From contig DAOQVR010000019.1 in assembly GCA_035341665.1 (NCBI GenBank), positions 1 through 64,000 on the forward strand: 64,000 bases of DNA, in the 5' to 3' direction. Positions 9,385 to 16,558 of the stretch are shown here, in pieces. The stretch is from DAOQVR01 sp035341665 (GTDB taxonomy: Bacteria; Chloroflexota; Anaerolineae; JAAYZQ01). The notes beneath the pieces are model-generated. The model saw only the letters and a list, made by a program, of their open reading frames with translations. It made no database searches and was not told the origin of the DNA. How positions within the stretch are numbered: position 1 is the first letter of the stretch; the number at the start of each line of letters is the position of its first letter. Position numbers and translations under genes: made by a program.

Positions 9385-9456
9385 CGGACCTCGCTCTTCA
9401 TGGCAGCGCGGGCGAGCCCTGCACCACCGTGCTGCCCATCTGCCAATGGCCGGCTG

Positions 9457-9864
9457 CTAGAGTGCATACTTCCTGAAGCCGCCGATGAATGCTTGCTGCG
9501 GCCACTCGGCCAGCTCCTCGGGCGGGATCGAATCGTAGTTGATGTGGCTGCCCTGCTCGAACATGACGATTTCGCGCAACGCCTCCATGATGCGGCTCAG
9601 GTCCACGCCTTTCGGGCAGCGGGTGTAGCAGGTCTGGCAGGCTGCGCACAGCCAGATGGTCTTGCTCTCGATGAGCCTGTCGACCAGTCCGAGCTGAGCG
9701 TAGCGGATCACCTGGCTGGGCAGCATATCCATGGCGAAGGCCACCGGGCAGCCGGCAGCGCACTTGCCGCACTGGTAGCATGCCATCAGGTCCTGGCCGC
9801 TGTACTCCTCGATACGCCGTACCAACTCACTGTGGACCGACTCGGCTGTCAGTCGAACTCGCAT
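9457..9864 (-). CDS. hdrC: heterodisulfide reductase subunit C (first copy)
   Basis: A 135-aa protein with CYQCGKCAAGC and CAACQTCYTRC, the two [4Fe-4S] motifs of HdrC. The start was placed at the ATG at 9864, preceded by GGGAGAGAG; a longer reading to 9918 overlaps the fumB stop and lacks a ribosome-binding site. It is the first hdr gene of the block and lies 50 nt after fumB. It should carry electrons from the paired HdrA modules to HdrB. Confidence 0.9.
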   Translation of the reverse strand: MRVRLTAESVHSELVRRIEEYSGQDLMACYQCGKCAAGCPVAFAMDMLPSQVIRYAQLGLVDRLIESKTIWLCAACQTCYTRCPKGVDLSRIMEALREIVMFEQGSHINYDSIPPEELAEWPQQAFIGGFRKYAL

Positions 9865-9914
9865 ATTCTCTCTCCCTGCAGGTCGCGGCTCGTCAGCCCT
9901 GTTCCTGAATCGCG

Positions 9915-10460
9915 TCACTCCCGGTTGTAGGCCTTGACGCCGTCCTCATAGGCGTCGCCTCCGTAGATGTCGTTGACGACGATGGCGGGGAAGTCGACGA
10001 CCTCGAGCCGCAGCAGTGCCTCTGCTCCGAGCTCGGCGTAGGCGACAGTCTGCGACTTTTCGATAGACTTGGCGATGAGCGCACCTGCCCCGCCCGTGGC
10101 GGCCATGTAGACGGCCTTGTGCTTTCGGATCGCGTCGCGCACAGCCTGGGTTCGGTTTCCCTTGCCGACCATGCCTTTGAGGCCGGCCTCCAGCATGCGC
10201 GGCGTGTAGGCATCCATCCGCCCGCTCGTGGTAGGACCGGCCGAGCCGATGGGATCACCTGGCTTGGCCGGGGAGGGTCCCATGTAGTAGATAACCTGGC
10301 CCCGAGGGTCAAACGGCAGGGGCTGCGCGGCATCGAGGGCGGCGACCATGCGCTTGTGCGCGGCGTCCCGACCGACGTAGATCGTGCCGGTGATGCTCAC
10401 CCTATCGCCGGCGTGGAGCTGCTCTATGACGTCGTCTGTCAAGGGTGTCGTCACGTTCAC
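9915..10460 (-). CDS. fumB: fumarate hydratase class I, beta subunit
   Basis: A 181-aa protein matching the C-terminal part of class I fumarases (GDPIGSAGPTTSGRMD, then a central GKGN and a Gly-rich AATGGAGAL). With the alpha subunit it forms the oxygen-sensitive [4Fe-4S] enzyme that interconverts fumarate and malate. The start is a GTG at 10460 that overlaps the alpha-subunit stop as GTGA, with an AGGAGG site 7 nt away. The related two-subunit L-tartrate dehydratase cannot be excluded from sequence alone. No other TCA-cycle gene is nearby; the link to the hdr genes downstream is by operon position only. Confidence 0.9.
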   Translation of the reverse strand: MNVTTPLTDDVIEQLHAGDRVSITGTIYVGRDAAHKRMVAALDAAQPLPFDPRGQVIYYMGPSPAKPGDPIGSAGPTTSGRMDAYTPRMLEAGLKGMVGKGNRTQAVRDAIRKHKAVYMAATGGAGALIAKSIEKSQTVAYAELGAEALLRLEVVDFPAIVVNDIYGGDAYEDGVKAYNRE

Positions 10461-11302
10461 AGCAGGGCCTCCTTGTGCCGTGCGGAGTGGCACTGGATAT
10501 TGACGGCCACCGGCATGCTGGCTATGTGGCAGGGGAAGGTTTCTACGTGTACGGCAAGCGCGGTTGTCAGGCCGCCAAAGCCCTGCGGACCTATGCCAAT
10601 CCGGTTGACGCGGTCGAGGAGCTCGGCTTCCAGCTCGGCGAGCTCGGGGTCGGGATTGACGCTGCCTACTTCGCGCAGGAGTGAGTGCTTGGCCAACCAG
10701 ATGACCTTCTCAGCGGAGCCGCCAACACCGACGCCGACAATGATCGGAGGGCATGGATTCGCCCCAGCTTTGCGGACTGCCTCGACGACAAAGCGGATGA
10801 CCCCATCGCGACCCTCGGCAGGCTTGAGCATTCCAAGCTGGCTCATGTTCTCGCTGCCGCCGCCCTTGGGGGCAACCACGATGTGGAGGCGGTCCCCCGG
10901 AACGATGGTTGTGTGAATGACCGGCGGGGTGTTGTCCTTGGTGTTAATGCGGGCGGAGAAAGGCTGCCTCACCATCGACTTTCTCAGATAGCCATCGATG
11001 TAGCCGCGCCGCACGCCCTCGGCTATCGCCTCGTTCAGGTCACCGCCGTGTATGTGCAGATCCTGCCCCAGCTCCAAGAAGATGACCGTGAGGCCGGTAT
11101 CCTGGCACAGCGGCACCTGCCGGTCGCGGGCCACCTCGGCGTTTTCCAGAATCTGGTCCAGCACTTCGCGGCCGACCGGCGAAGGCTCGATAGTGCGGAA
11201 GTGGCGGAGAGAGGTCAGCACATCCTCTCCCAGGTGGTAGTTGCTTTCGATGCACAGCCGCGCGACGGTGTCCGTGATCTGTCTGGCTTCCAGCTCTCTC
11301 AA
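10457..11302 (-). CDS. fumA: fumarate hydratase class I, alpha subunit
   Basis: A 281-aa protein with typical class I fumarase alpha motifs: a cluster cysteine in CQDTGLTVIF, INTKDNTPPV, a Gly-rich APKGGGSENMS, and NPCPPIIVGVGVGG. It provides the [4Fe-4S] cluster ligands. The start is a TTG at 11302, chosen because AAGGAGGATG lies 4-5 nt upstream and because this gives the usual family length; a GTG at 11458 would add 52 residues with no homology and would run through a hairpin. It is the first gene after its own promoter and a 157-nt leader, and the first structural gene of the hdr block. Confidence 0.9.
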   Translation of the reverse strand: MRELEARQITDTVARLCIESNYHLGEDVLTSLRHFRTIEPSPVGREVLDQILENAEVARDRQVPLCQDTGLTVIFLELGQDLHIHGGDLNEAIAEGVRRGYIDGYLRKSMVRQPFSARINTKDNTPPVIHTTIVPGDRLHIVVAPKGGGSENMSQLGMLKPAEGRDGVIRFVVEAVRKAGANPCPPIIVGVGVGGSAEKVIWLAKHSLLREVGSVNPDPELAELEAELLDRVNRIGIGPQGFGGLTTALAVHVETFPCHIASMPVAVNIQCHSARHKEALL

Positions 11303-11319
11303 GTTCCATCCTCCTTGAT

Positions 11320-11376
11320 GAAGAAGAAAGGCACCTCTTTGGAACCAAGCGCTCGATTGGCTTGACGGAGGTGCCT
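11320..11376 (-). terminator. terminator-like hairpin in the fumA leader (possible attenuator)
   Basis: A perfect 9-bp stem, AGGCACCTC (11368-11376) with GAGGTGCCT (11329-11337), is followed by the pyrimidine tract TTTCTTCTTC. The 30-nt loop holds a smaller CCAA/TTGG stem. The hairpin ends only about 8 nt before the fumA ribosome-binding site and lies downstream of a strong promoter, so it would stop transcription before fumA unless relieved. The CCTCC in its first arm could instead pair with the GGAGG of the fumA Shine-Dalgarno. Confidence 0.55.
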
Positions 11377-11465
11377 GCCAGATCAACCTATTCCGGTGCG
11401 GCCCGCCCGGCCCTATGGCCGTGGGCGGCGTCTCGTTGGGGCCTCTCCCTCGAAGCACTTGGGCG

Positions 11466-11494
11466 ATTATACACCTGCAGGGGGTGCCTGTCCA
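11466..11494 (-). promoter_or_regulatory. sigma-70-like promoter of the fumA-hdr block
   Basis: TGGACA (11489-11494) and a consensus TATAAT (11466-11471) are separated by exactly 17 bp. Transcription would start near 11459, leaving a leader of about 157 nt before fumA. It lies between metK and fumA, so the hdr genes need not depend on the SAM riboswitch further upstream. Confidence 0.75.
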
Positions 11495-11553
11495 GTCAGC
11501 CTCGGCCCGCGGTGGCGGATGGGCCGGCGATCCTTGCCGGCGACCAAGGCGCT

Positions 11554-11580
11554 GACGGGGCCCGCATCCCGGACCCCGTC
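11554..11580 (-). terminator. GC-rich hairpin after metK
   Basis: GACGGGG and CCCCGTC form a 7-bp stem around a 13-nt loop, starting 12 nt after the metK stop. No T-tract follows, so it may be an mRNA 3'-end or pause structure rather than an intrinsic terminator. Confidence 0.35.
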
Positions 11581-11592
11581 AGGAGGATGCAA

Positions 11593-12807
11593 CTACAGCC
11601 CGGCGTCCTGGCGCAGGGCCTCTGCCTTGTCCGTCTTCTCCCACGGCGCGTCGATGTCCTCCCGCCCAAAGTGGCCATAGGCCGCGGTCGCGCGGTAGAT
11701 GGGGCGGCGAAGGTCCAGCTGGCCGATGATCGATGCCGGCCGGAAGTCAAAGTGCTTCTGGATGAGCTCCAGGATCTCTTCGTCGGGCACTTTGCCCGTG
11801 CCGAAGGTCTCGACGGCCAGCGACATGGGGCGGGCGATGCCGATGGCGTAGCTCACCTGGATCTCGATCCGGTCGGCCAGACCCGCCTTGACCAGGTTCT
11901 TGGCCACGTAGCGCGCGTAGTAGGCGCCCGAGCGGTCCACCTTGGTCGGATCCTTGCCTGAGAAACATCCCCCGCCGTGGCCGGCCATACCGCCGTAGGT
12001 GTCGACGATGATCTTGCGGCCGGTGAGGCCGGCGTCGCCCTTAGGCCCGCCGGTTACGAAGCGGCCGGTGGGGTTGACATAGATCTTGGTCTGGGCGTCG
12101 ATCAGGCCGTTCGGCACAACGTACTTGATGACCCGCAGAATGACATCCTCGCGAATCTTGTCCTGGTCGACATCGGGCGAGTGCTGGGCCGCGATGACGA
12201 CGGTGTCCACGCGCTTGGGCTTGCCGTACGCGTACTCGACGGTCACCTGGCTCTTGCCGTCGGGCCGGAGGTAGGGAAGGAGACCTTCCTTGCGCACTTG
12301 CGCCAACCGACGGCACAGCTTGTGGGCAAGCATGATCGGGAGGGGCATCAGCTCCGGTGTCTCCGTGCAGGCGAACCCCACCATCATCCCCTGGTCTCCG
12401 GCGCCTTCGCAATCGGCATCCCCGGATGCCTCGCACTGCCTGGCCTCCAGGGCCTTGTCCACGCCCTGCCAAATGTCCAGGCTCTGCTCCTTCAGGGAGA
12501 CCAGCACGCCGCAGGTTTCTGCGTCAAAACCGTACTTGGCGCGTGTGTAGCCGATCCCCTCGACCACTTCGCGGACCAGCGCATTCATGTCTACATAGGT
12601 ATTGGTCGTGATCTCACCAAAGACGAGCACCATGCCCGTCGTGGCCGAGCATTCGCAGGCGACACGGGCCATCGGGTCGTCCTTGAAGATTGCGTCGAGG
12701 ACGGCATCAGAGATCTGGTCACAGAGCTTGTCGGGGTGTCCTTCTGTGACCGACTCGGAGGTAAAGAAGAACTGCTTCGAGCTCATGAACGTTGTGGTCA
12801 TTGACAT
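11593..12807 (-). CDS. metK: S-adenosylmethionine synthetase
   Basis: A 404-aa cytosolic enzyme that makes SAM from methionine and ATP. Visible signatures are TSESVTEGHPDKLCDQ near the N-terminus, GAGDQGMM in the middle (P-loop-like region), and SGKDPTKVDRSGAYYAR towards the C-terminus. The length is normal for bacterial MetK. The start is the ATG at 12807 with GAGAGGAC upstream; a second ATG two codons later is also possible. It follows ahcY by 64 nt and is the fourth gene after the SAM riboswitch, which fits feedback control of SAM synthesis. Confidence 0.97.
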   Translation of the reverse strand: MSMTTTFMSSKQFFFTSESVTEGHPDKLCDQISDAVLDAIFKDDPMARVACECSATTGMVLVFGEITTNTYVDMNALVREVVEGIGYTRAKYGFDAETCGVLVSLKEQSLDIWQGVDKALEARQCEASGDADCEGAGDQGMMVGFACTETPELMPLPIMLAHKLCRRLAQVRKEGLLPYLRPDGKSQVTVEYAYGKPKRVDTVVIAAQHSPDVDQDKIREDVILRVIKYVVPNGLIDAQTKIYVNPTGRFVTGGPKGDAGLTGRKIIVDTYGGMAGHGGGCFSGKDPTKVDRSGAYYARYVAKNLVKAGLADRIEIQVSYAIGIARPMSLAVETFGTGKVPDEEILELIQKHFDFRPASIIGQLDLRRPIYRATAAYGHFGREDIDAPWEKTDKAEALRQDAGL

Positions 12808-12830
12808 TATCGATAGTCCTCTCTCTATCT

Positions 12831-12862
12831 ACTCCATCACTCCATCACTCTGTCACTCCACG
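12831..12862. repeat. four tandem 8-nt units between ahcY and metK
   Basis: On the plus strand the unit ACTCCATC occurs twice, followed by ACTCTGTC and ACTCCACG, all in an unbroken 8-nt period. It fills half of the 64-nt gap before metK. It may be slippage-prone DNA; no function is evident. Confidence 0.7.
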
Positions 12863-12871
12863 GTGTGTGTG

Positions 12872-14134
12872 CTATGTGCCTTCTTGCCACGAAGTCAGGT
12901 AGTGCGCCTGCTGTGGGGTGAGCACGTCAATCTCGATGCCCATGGCCGCGAGCTTGAGAGCGGCTATCTGCTTGTCGATCGCTTCGGGCACCGAGTAGAC
13001 AGCCTTCTTGAGCTCTTGAGCGTGGCAGACCATGTACTCAGCGCACAGAGCCTGGTTGGCAAAGCTCATGTCCATGACGGCCGATGGATGCCCTTCGGCG
13101 GCTGCCAGGTTGATGAGCCGTCCCTCGCCCAGGAGAGAAATCTTCCGGCCGTCGGCAAGTGTGAACTGCTCGACGAAGGGGCGCGGCTCGTGGACAGACA
13201 CAGCCATCTCACGTAGCGCCGGGATGTTGATCTCGACGTTGAAGTGGCCGGAGTTGGCGAGCAGGGCCCCATCCTTCATCAGCTCGAGGTGATGGCGGTC
13301 GACGACGTCCTTGTCGCCGGTGGAGGTCACGAAAATGTCGCCAATTGGGGCCGCCTTCAGCATGGGCATGACCTGGAATCCATCCATGACAGCCTCTAGG
13401 GCGCGCAGGGGATCTACCTCGGTGACGACCACGATGGCGCCCATGCCCCTGGCGCGCATCGCGATGCCGCGGCTGCACCAGCCGTAGCCTCCCACGACCA
13501 AGGTCTTGCCCGCAAGGAGCACATTCGTGGCGCGGACGATGCCGTCGATGGTGCTTTGCCCGGTGCCATACCGGTTGTCGAAAAAGTGCTTGGTGGTGGC
13601 ATCGTTGACGGCGATGATCGGGTAGCGCAATACGCCGTCGGCTGCCATGGCCCGCAGGCGGATCACACCGGTGGTGGTCTCTTCGGTTCCACCGATGATG
13701 CCCTCGAGCAGCTCGGTGCGGTTCTTGTGCAGCACGCCCACCGTGTCTGCCCCGTCGTCCATCGTCAGATGCGGCCTGTGGTCGACCGCCTGGTGGATGT
13801 GGCGGTAATAGGTCTCGTGGTTCTCGCCCTTGATCGCATATACGGAGACACCATACCTGGCGACCAGGGCTGCGGCCGCATCGTCTTGGGTACTCAAGGG
13901 ATTGCTGGCACAGAGACGGATTTCGGCACCCCCTGCCTTCAAGGTGCGCATCAGGCCGACCGTTTCGGTGGTCACGTGCAGGCAGGCCGAGACGCGGATG
14001 CCGGCAAGCGGCTTCTCCCGCTCGAAACGCTCACGTATGAGGCGCAGAACGGGCATCTCTTGGTCTGCCCATTCGGCGCGGCGCTGGCCGGCTTCGGCCA
14101 GGCCCAGGTCTTTGACGTCGAATTCTTGCGTCAC
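12872..14134 (-). CDS. ahcY: adenosylhomocysteinase (SAH hydrolase)
   Basis: A 420-aa NAD-dependent enzyme that splits S-adenosylhomocysteine into homocysteine and adenosine, removing the inhibitory product of methyl transfer. Motifs seen: DDGAD, FDNRYGTGQS, the NAD-binding GGYGWCSRG, NSGHFNVEI and PFVEQF. It is about 420 aa, so it lacks the roughly 40-residue insertion of many proteobacterial and plant enzymes, like archaeal and Thermotoga forms. Translation starts at a GTG with GAGGAG seven bases upstream. Its adenosine product is a likely substrate for the PfkB kinase encoded just upstream. Confidence 0.96.
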   Translation of the reverse strand: MTQEFDVKDLGLAEAGQRRAEWADQEMPVLRLIRERFEREKPLAGIRVSACLHVTTETVGLMRTLKAGGAEIRLCASNPLSTQDDAAAALVARYGVSVYAIKGENHETYYRHIHQAVDHRPHLTMDDGADTVGVLHKNRTELLEGIIGGTEETTTGVIRLRAMAADGVLRYPIIAVNDATTKHFFDNRYGTGQSTIDGIVRATNVLLAGKTLVVGGYGWCSRGIAMRARGMGAIVVVTEVDPLRALEAVMDGFQVMPMLKAAPIGDIFVTSTGDKDVVDRHHLELMKDGALLANSGHFNVEINIPALREMAVSVHEPRPFVEQFTLADGRKISLLGEGRLINLAAAEGHPSAVMDMSFANQALCAEYMVCHAQELKKAVYSVPEAIDKQIAALKLAAMGIEIDVLTPQQAHYLTSWQEGT

Positions 14135-14256
14135 GATTTCGCTCCTCAGCTACAGAATCTAGAATGCACGATGCATAAGGCTCACTGCTTTGGGCGAGGC
14201 GCTCCGCTTGGCCAGGTCCACCCGGCAGGTCCCCGGGTGGATGAGCGGGCCCATGC

Positions 14257-15225
14257 CTAGCCCAAGGTTGGCCGGACGAGGTCGTCCAGCTCCGGCCTGG
14301 GCCCAAAGACCTGCCGGTAGCGCTCGGCAAAGGCGCCGGGCGTATAGCGATGGTTCTGGGTGCCGTATTGCTCCAGCACGTACGTGGCGGCCAGTGCTCC
14401 GATCCGCCCGGTAACCTCCCACGGATATCCGCGGCGCATGCCCTTGATGACACCTGCGCGGTAAGCGTCGCCGACGCCGGTGGGCTCGGCTATGCGTTCA
14501 GGGGGGGCCACAGGCACTGAGAACTCCTTTCCCTTGTCGTAGATGGTGGAGCCTTCTGCCCCGCGAGTGATGATCGTGGTCTGGGGGAGCGACAGAAGCT
14601 CGCCTTCCGACAGATCCGTGCAGTTGCGGATGAGCCCGAACTCGTAGTCGTTCACGATCAGCATGCGTGCTCCACGCACCCCAGCGACGAGCTCCTCGCC
14701 TGTCATGCGCACGATCTGCTGGCTCGGGTCGTAGATGTAGGGGATCCGCAGGTCCTGGCACTCGCGCGCGTATTTGATCATGGCCGCCGGGGCGTTCGGG
14801 GAGATGATTGTGAGCTCAGGGCGAGGCATGAGGTCGTGGAAGGAGAGCCGATCAGCGCAGCCCATGGCGCCGATATAGAAGCTGGCGATCTGATTGTTCT
14901 CCAGGTCCGTATTCACAAAGAAGGAAGATGTGAACTCGTCGCCGATCTCCACAGTGGCCGAGGTATCGACGCCCATGCTCTCCAGCCAGCTGCGGTACTC
15001 GGCAAAGTCGTGCCCAACCGTCGCCATGACCGTAGGTCGCTCCCCCAGCAGGGCGAGGCTGTAAGCGATATTGGCTGCGCAGCCGCCGCGCTGCTTGCGC
15101 ATCGAATCGACCAGGAAAGAGAGGCTGACGTGCTCGAGCTGGTCAGGCAGCAGGTGCTCGCGAAAACGGCCCGGAAAGGACATCAGGTAGTCGAAGGCCA
15201 CGGAGCCGGTGATGACGATGCTCAT
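14257..15225 (-). CDS. PfkB-family kinase, probable adenosine kinase
   Basis: A 322-aa ribokinase-fold protein. The N-terminus ITGSVAFDYLM and the Gly-rich RGGCAANIAYSLALLG are typical of adenosine kinase-like PfkB proteins, and the catalytic loop reads PTGVGDAYRAG (GVGD where most members have GAGD; the catalytic Asp is kept). It overlaps mtnA by ATGA and precedes ahcY. Context favours phosphorylation of adenosine released by AhcY; a nucleoside or methylthioribose kinase is the main alternative. A GGAGGGAG site precedes the chosen ATG at 15225. Confidence 0.82.
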   Translation of the reverse strand: MSIVITGSVAFDYLMSFPGRFREHLLPDQLEHVSLSFLVDSMRKQRGGCAANIAYSLALLGERPTVMATVGHDFAEYRSWLESMGVDTSATVEIGDEFTSSFFVNTDLENNQIASFYIGAMGCADRLSFHDLMPRPELTIISPNAPAAMIKYARECQDLRIPYIYDPSQQIVRMTGEELVAGVRGARMLIVNDYEFGLIRNCTDLSEGELLSLPQTTIITRGAEGSTIYDKGKEFSVPVAPPERIAEPTGVGDAYRAGVIKGMRRGYPWEVTGRIGALAATYVLEQYGTQNHRYTPGAFAERYRQVFGPRPELDDLVRPTLG

Positions 15226-16295
15226 GGGACTCGCTCCCTCCATGCTCCCCGCAGCGGCGTGGAGGAGGTGAGGCTGCGCAGGCTCTTGCCAAAAGGAGGA
15301 TAGGCAATGCCGTTCTCGGTGATTATCCCGGTGATATAGCGATGGGGCGTGACGTCGAAGGCAGGGTTGTACACCTTGACCCCCTCGGGGGCTATCTGCT
15401 GACCGCGCACATGGGTCACCTCACTTGCGTCTCGCTCCTCGATCGGAATGTCGTCCCCTGTTGGTGTCGCGAGGTCGATGGTGGAGGTCGGGACGACGGG
15501 GTAGAAGGGGATGCCGTTCTCGCGGGCGACCACTGCCAGCTTGTAGGTGCCTATTTTGTTGGCCACGTCTCCGTTGGCGACAGTGCGGTCCGAGCCCACC
15601 AGCACGATATTCACCCTGCCGGCCCGCATCAGGTGGCCTGAAGCGTTGTCGGCGATCAGAGTCATTGGGATTCCATCGCGCATGAGCTCCCAGGCCGTCA
15701 GGGAGGCGCCCTGGAGGCGCGGGCGCGTCTCGTCCACCCAGACGTGGATCCTCTTTCCCTGCTCGTGGGCGGCCCGGACGACGGCGAGGGCCGTGCCGTA
15801 GTCGACTGTAGCCAGCGCGCCGGCATTGCAGTGGGTCAGGATATGGAAGCCGTCTTCGATCAGCTCGGCACCATGCGCGCCCATGCGGCGGTTGATCGCC
15901 ACGTCCTCATCGGCTATGGTCTGCGCCTCTGCGGCCAGCGCGTCCACCTGTGCCGGCACGGCCAGTTCGCGCAGCGCGCGGGCCTTGTTCAGCATCCGTT
16001 CTATCGCCCAGAAGAGGTTCACCGCGGTTGGCCGCGTGGCAGCCAGGATGTGGGCAGCCTCCGAGAGGTCGCCGGACAGGTGCTCAGGCGTGGTTGCCCG
16101 GCTTTGTCGGGCGGCCAGCGCCAATCCGAAGGCTGCGGCCGCTCCGATGGCCGGGGCACCGCGGATCGTCATGTTCTGGATGGCGCGGGCCACGTCGCGG
16201 TAGTCTCTGCACTCGACGACGGCGACCTCCAGCGGCAGCTTCCGCTGGTCGATCATGCGCACGGTGCCGCCGGCACCCCATTCAATCGTTCGCAT
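15222..16295 (-). CDS. mtnA: methylthioribose-1-phosphate isomerase
   Basis: A 357-aa member of the eIF2B-alpha/MtnA family. The N-terminus MRTIEW and motifs RGAPAIGAAAAFG, HCNAGALATVDYGTAL, DETRPRLQGASLTAWEL and GSDRTVANGDVANKIGTY mark it as MtnA, which converts 5-methylthioribose-1-phosphate to the ribulose form in methionine salvage. The start at 16295 was preferred over an upstream TTG at 16310 because that codon lies in the U-tract of the riboswitch terminator. It is the first gene under the SAM-I riboswitch. No other salvage gene (mtnB, mtnC) is nearby, so the pathway may end differently here. Confidence 0.94.
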   Translation of the reverse strand: MRTIEWGAGGTVRMIDQRKLPLEVAVVECRDYRDVARAIQNMTIRGAPAIGAAAAFGLALAARQSRATTPEHLSGDLSEAAHILAATRPTAVNLFWAIERMLNKARALRELAVPAQVDALAAEAQTIADEDVAINRRMGAHGAELIEDGFHILTHCNAGALATVDYGTALAVVRAAHEQGKRIHVWVDETRPRLQGASLTAWELMRDGIPMTLIADNASGHLMRAGRVNIVLVGSDRTVANGDVANKIGTYKLAVVARENGIPFYPVVPTSTIDLATPTGDDIPIEERDASEVTHVRGQQIAPEGVKVYNPAFDVTPHRYITGIITENGIAYPPFGKSLRSLTSSTPLRGAWRERVP

Positions 16296-16307
16296 TCTGC
16301 ACCCTGA

Positions 16308-16336
16308 CAAAAAGAGGGCTCTCGCGATGAGAGCCC
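16308..16336 (-). terminator. intrinsic terminator of the SAM riboswitch
   Basis: GGGCTCTC and GAGAGCCC form a perfect 8-bp stem with a 5-nt loop, followed by CTCTTTTTG. The 5' arm region CTCTCATC is the exact complement of GATGAGAG at the 3' side of riboswitch helix P1. The two structures therefore exclude each other: SAM binding frees the terminator arm, and without SAM the antiterminator forms. Confidence 0.9.
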
Positions 16337-16351
16337 CTAACAGTCCATTTC

Positions 16352-16463
16352 TCTCTCATCTTCCAGGTGATGCCTTCGCTCACCTGCCGGAATTGGCACC
16401 TCGTTTCCCAACTGGTTGCCGGGGCTTCGACGGGCCGGTCCCTCCACCCCTCTGGATGAGTGT
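16352..16463 (-). promoter_or_regulatory. SAM-I (S-box) riboswitch
   Basis: The transcript read on the minus strand has the S-box conserved blocks in order: CTCATC (P1), AGAGGGGTGGAGGGACCGG, GAAGCCCCGGCAACC, GGTGCCAATTCC, and GATGAGAG closing P1. A terminator with a mutually exclusive antiterminator follows, then mtnA. This class turns transcription off when SAM is abundant. It should control mtnA, the PfkB kinase, ahcY and metK. Confidence 0.95.
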
Positions 16464-16484
16464 CCAGTTCAATTGACGGCGGCT

Positions 16485-16513
16485 ATCCTAGCACACTCGG
16501 GGGCCATCTGCAA
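16485..16513 (-). promoter_or_regulatory. promoter of the SAM-riboswitch operon
   Basis: TTGCAG (16508-16513) and TAGGAT (16485-16490) have a 17-bp spacer, with a TG one base before the -10. Transcription would start near 16478, about 15 nt before riboswitch helix P1. The hexamers are weak, but the placement is right. Confidence 0.55.
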
Positions 16514-16558
16514 ATGGCCCAACCGTCGTGGCGAGCGTAGGCTTGGCTGCCCGGCAGG

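Noticed and set aside
14218..14240. 8-bp hairpin CCACCCGG/CCGGGTGG between the kinase and ahcY genes
   Set aside because: No T-tract; GC-rich sequence yields such hairpins often. Perhaps a pause site, but not supported enough to call a terminator.
16295..16310. Upstream TTG start for mtnA
   Set aside because: It lies in the U-tract of the riboswitch terminator. The ATG at 16295 begins the conserved MRTIEW.
16501..16520. Palindrome GGGCCATCTGCAAATGGCCC over the riboswitch-operon -35
   Set aside because: A 7-bp palindrome could be an operator, but it may equally be an mRNA 3'-end hairpin of the MFS gene; it has no T-tract and no second copy was noticed, so it is not called.
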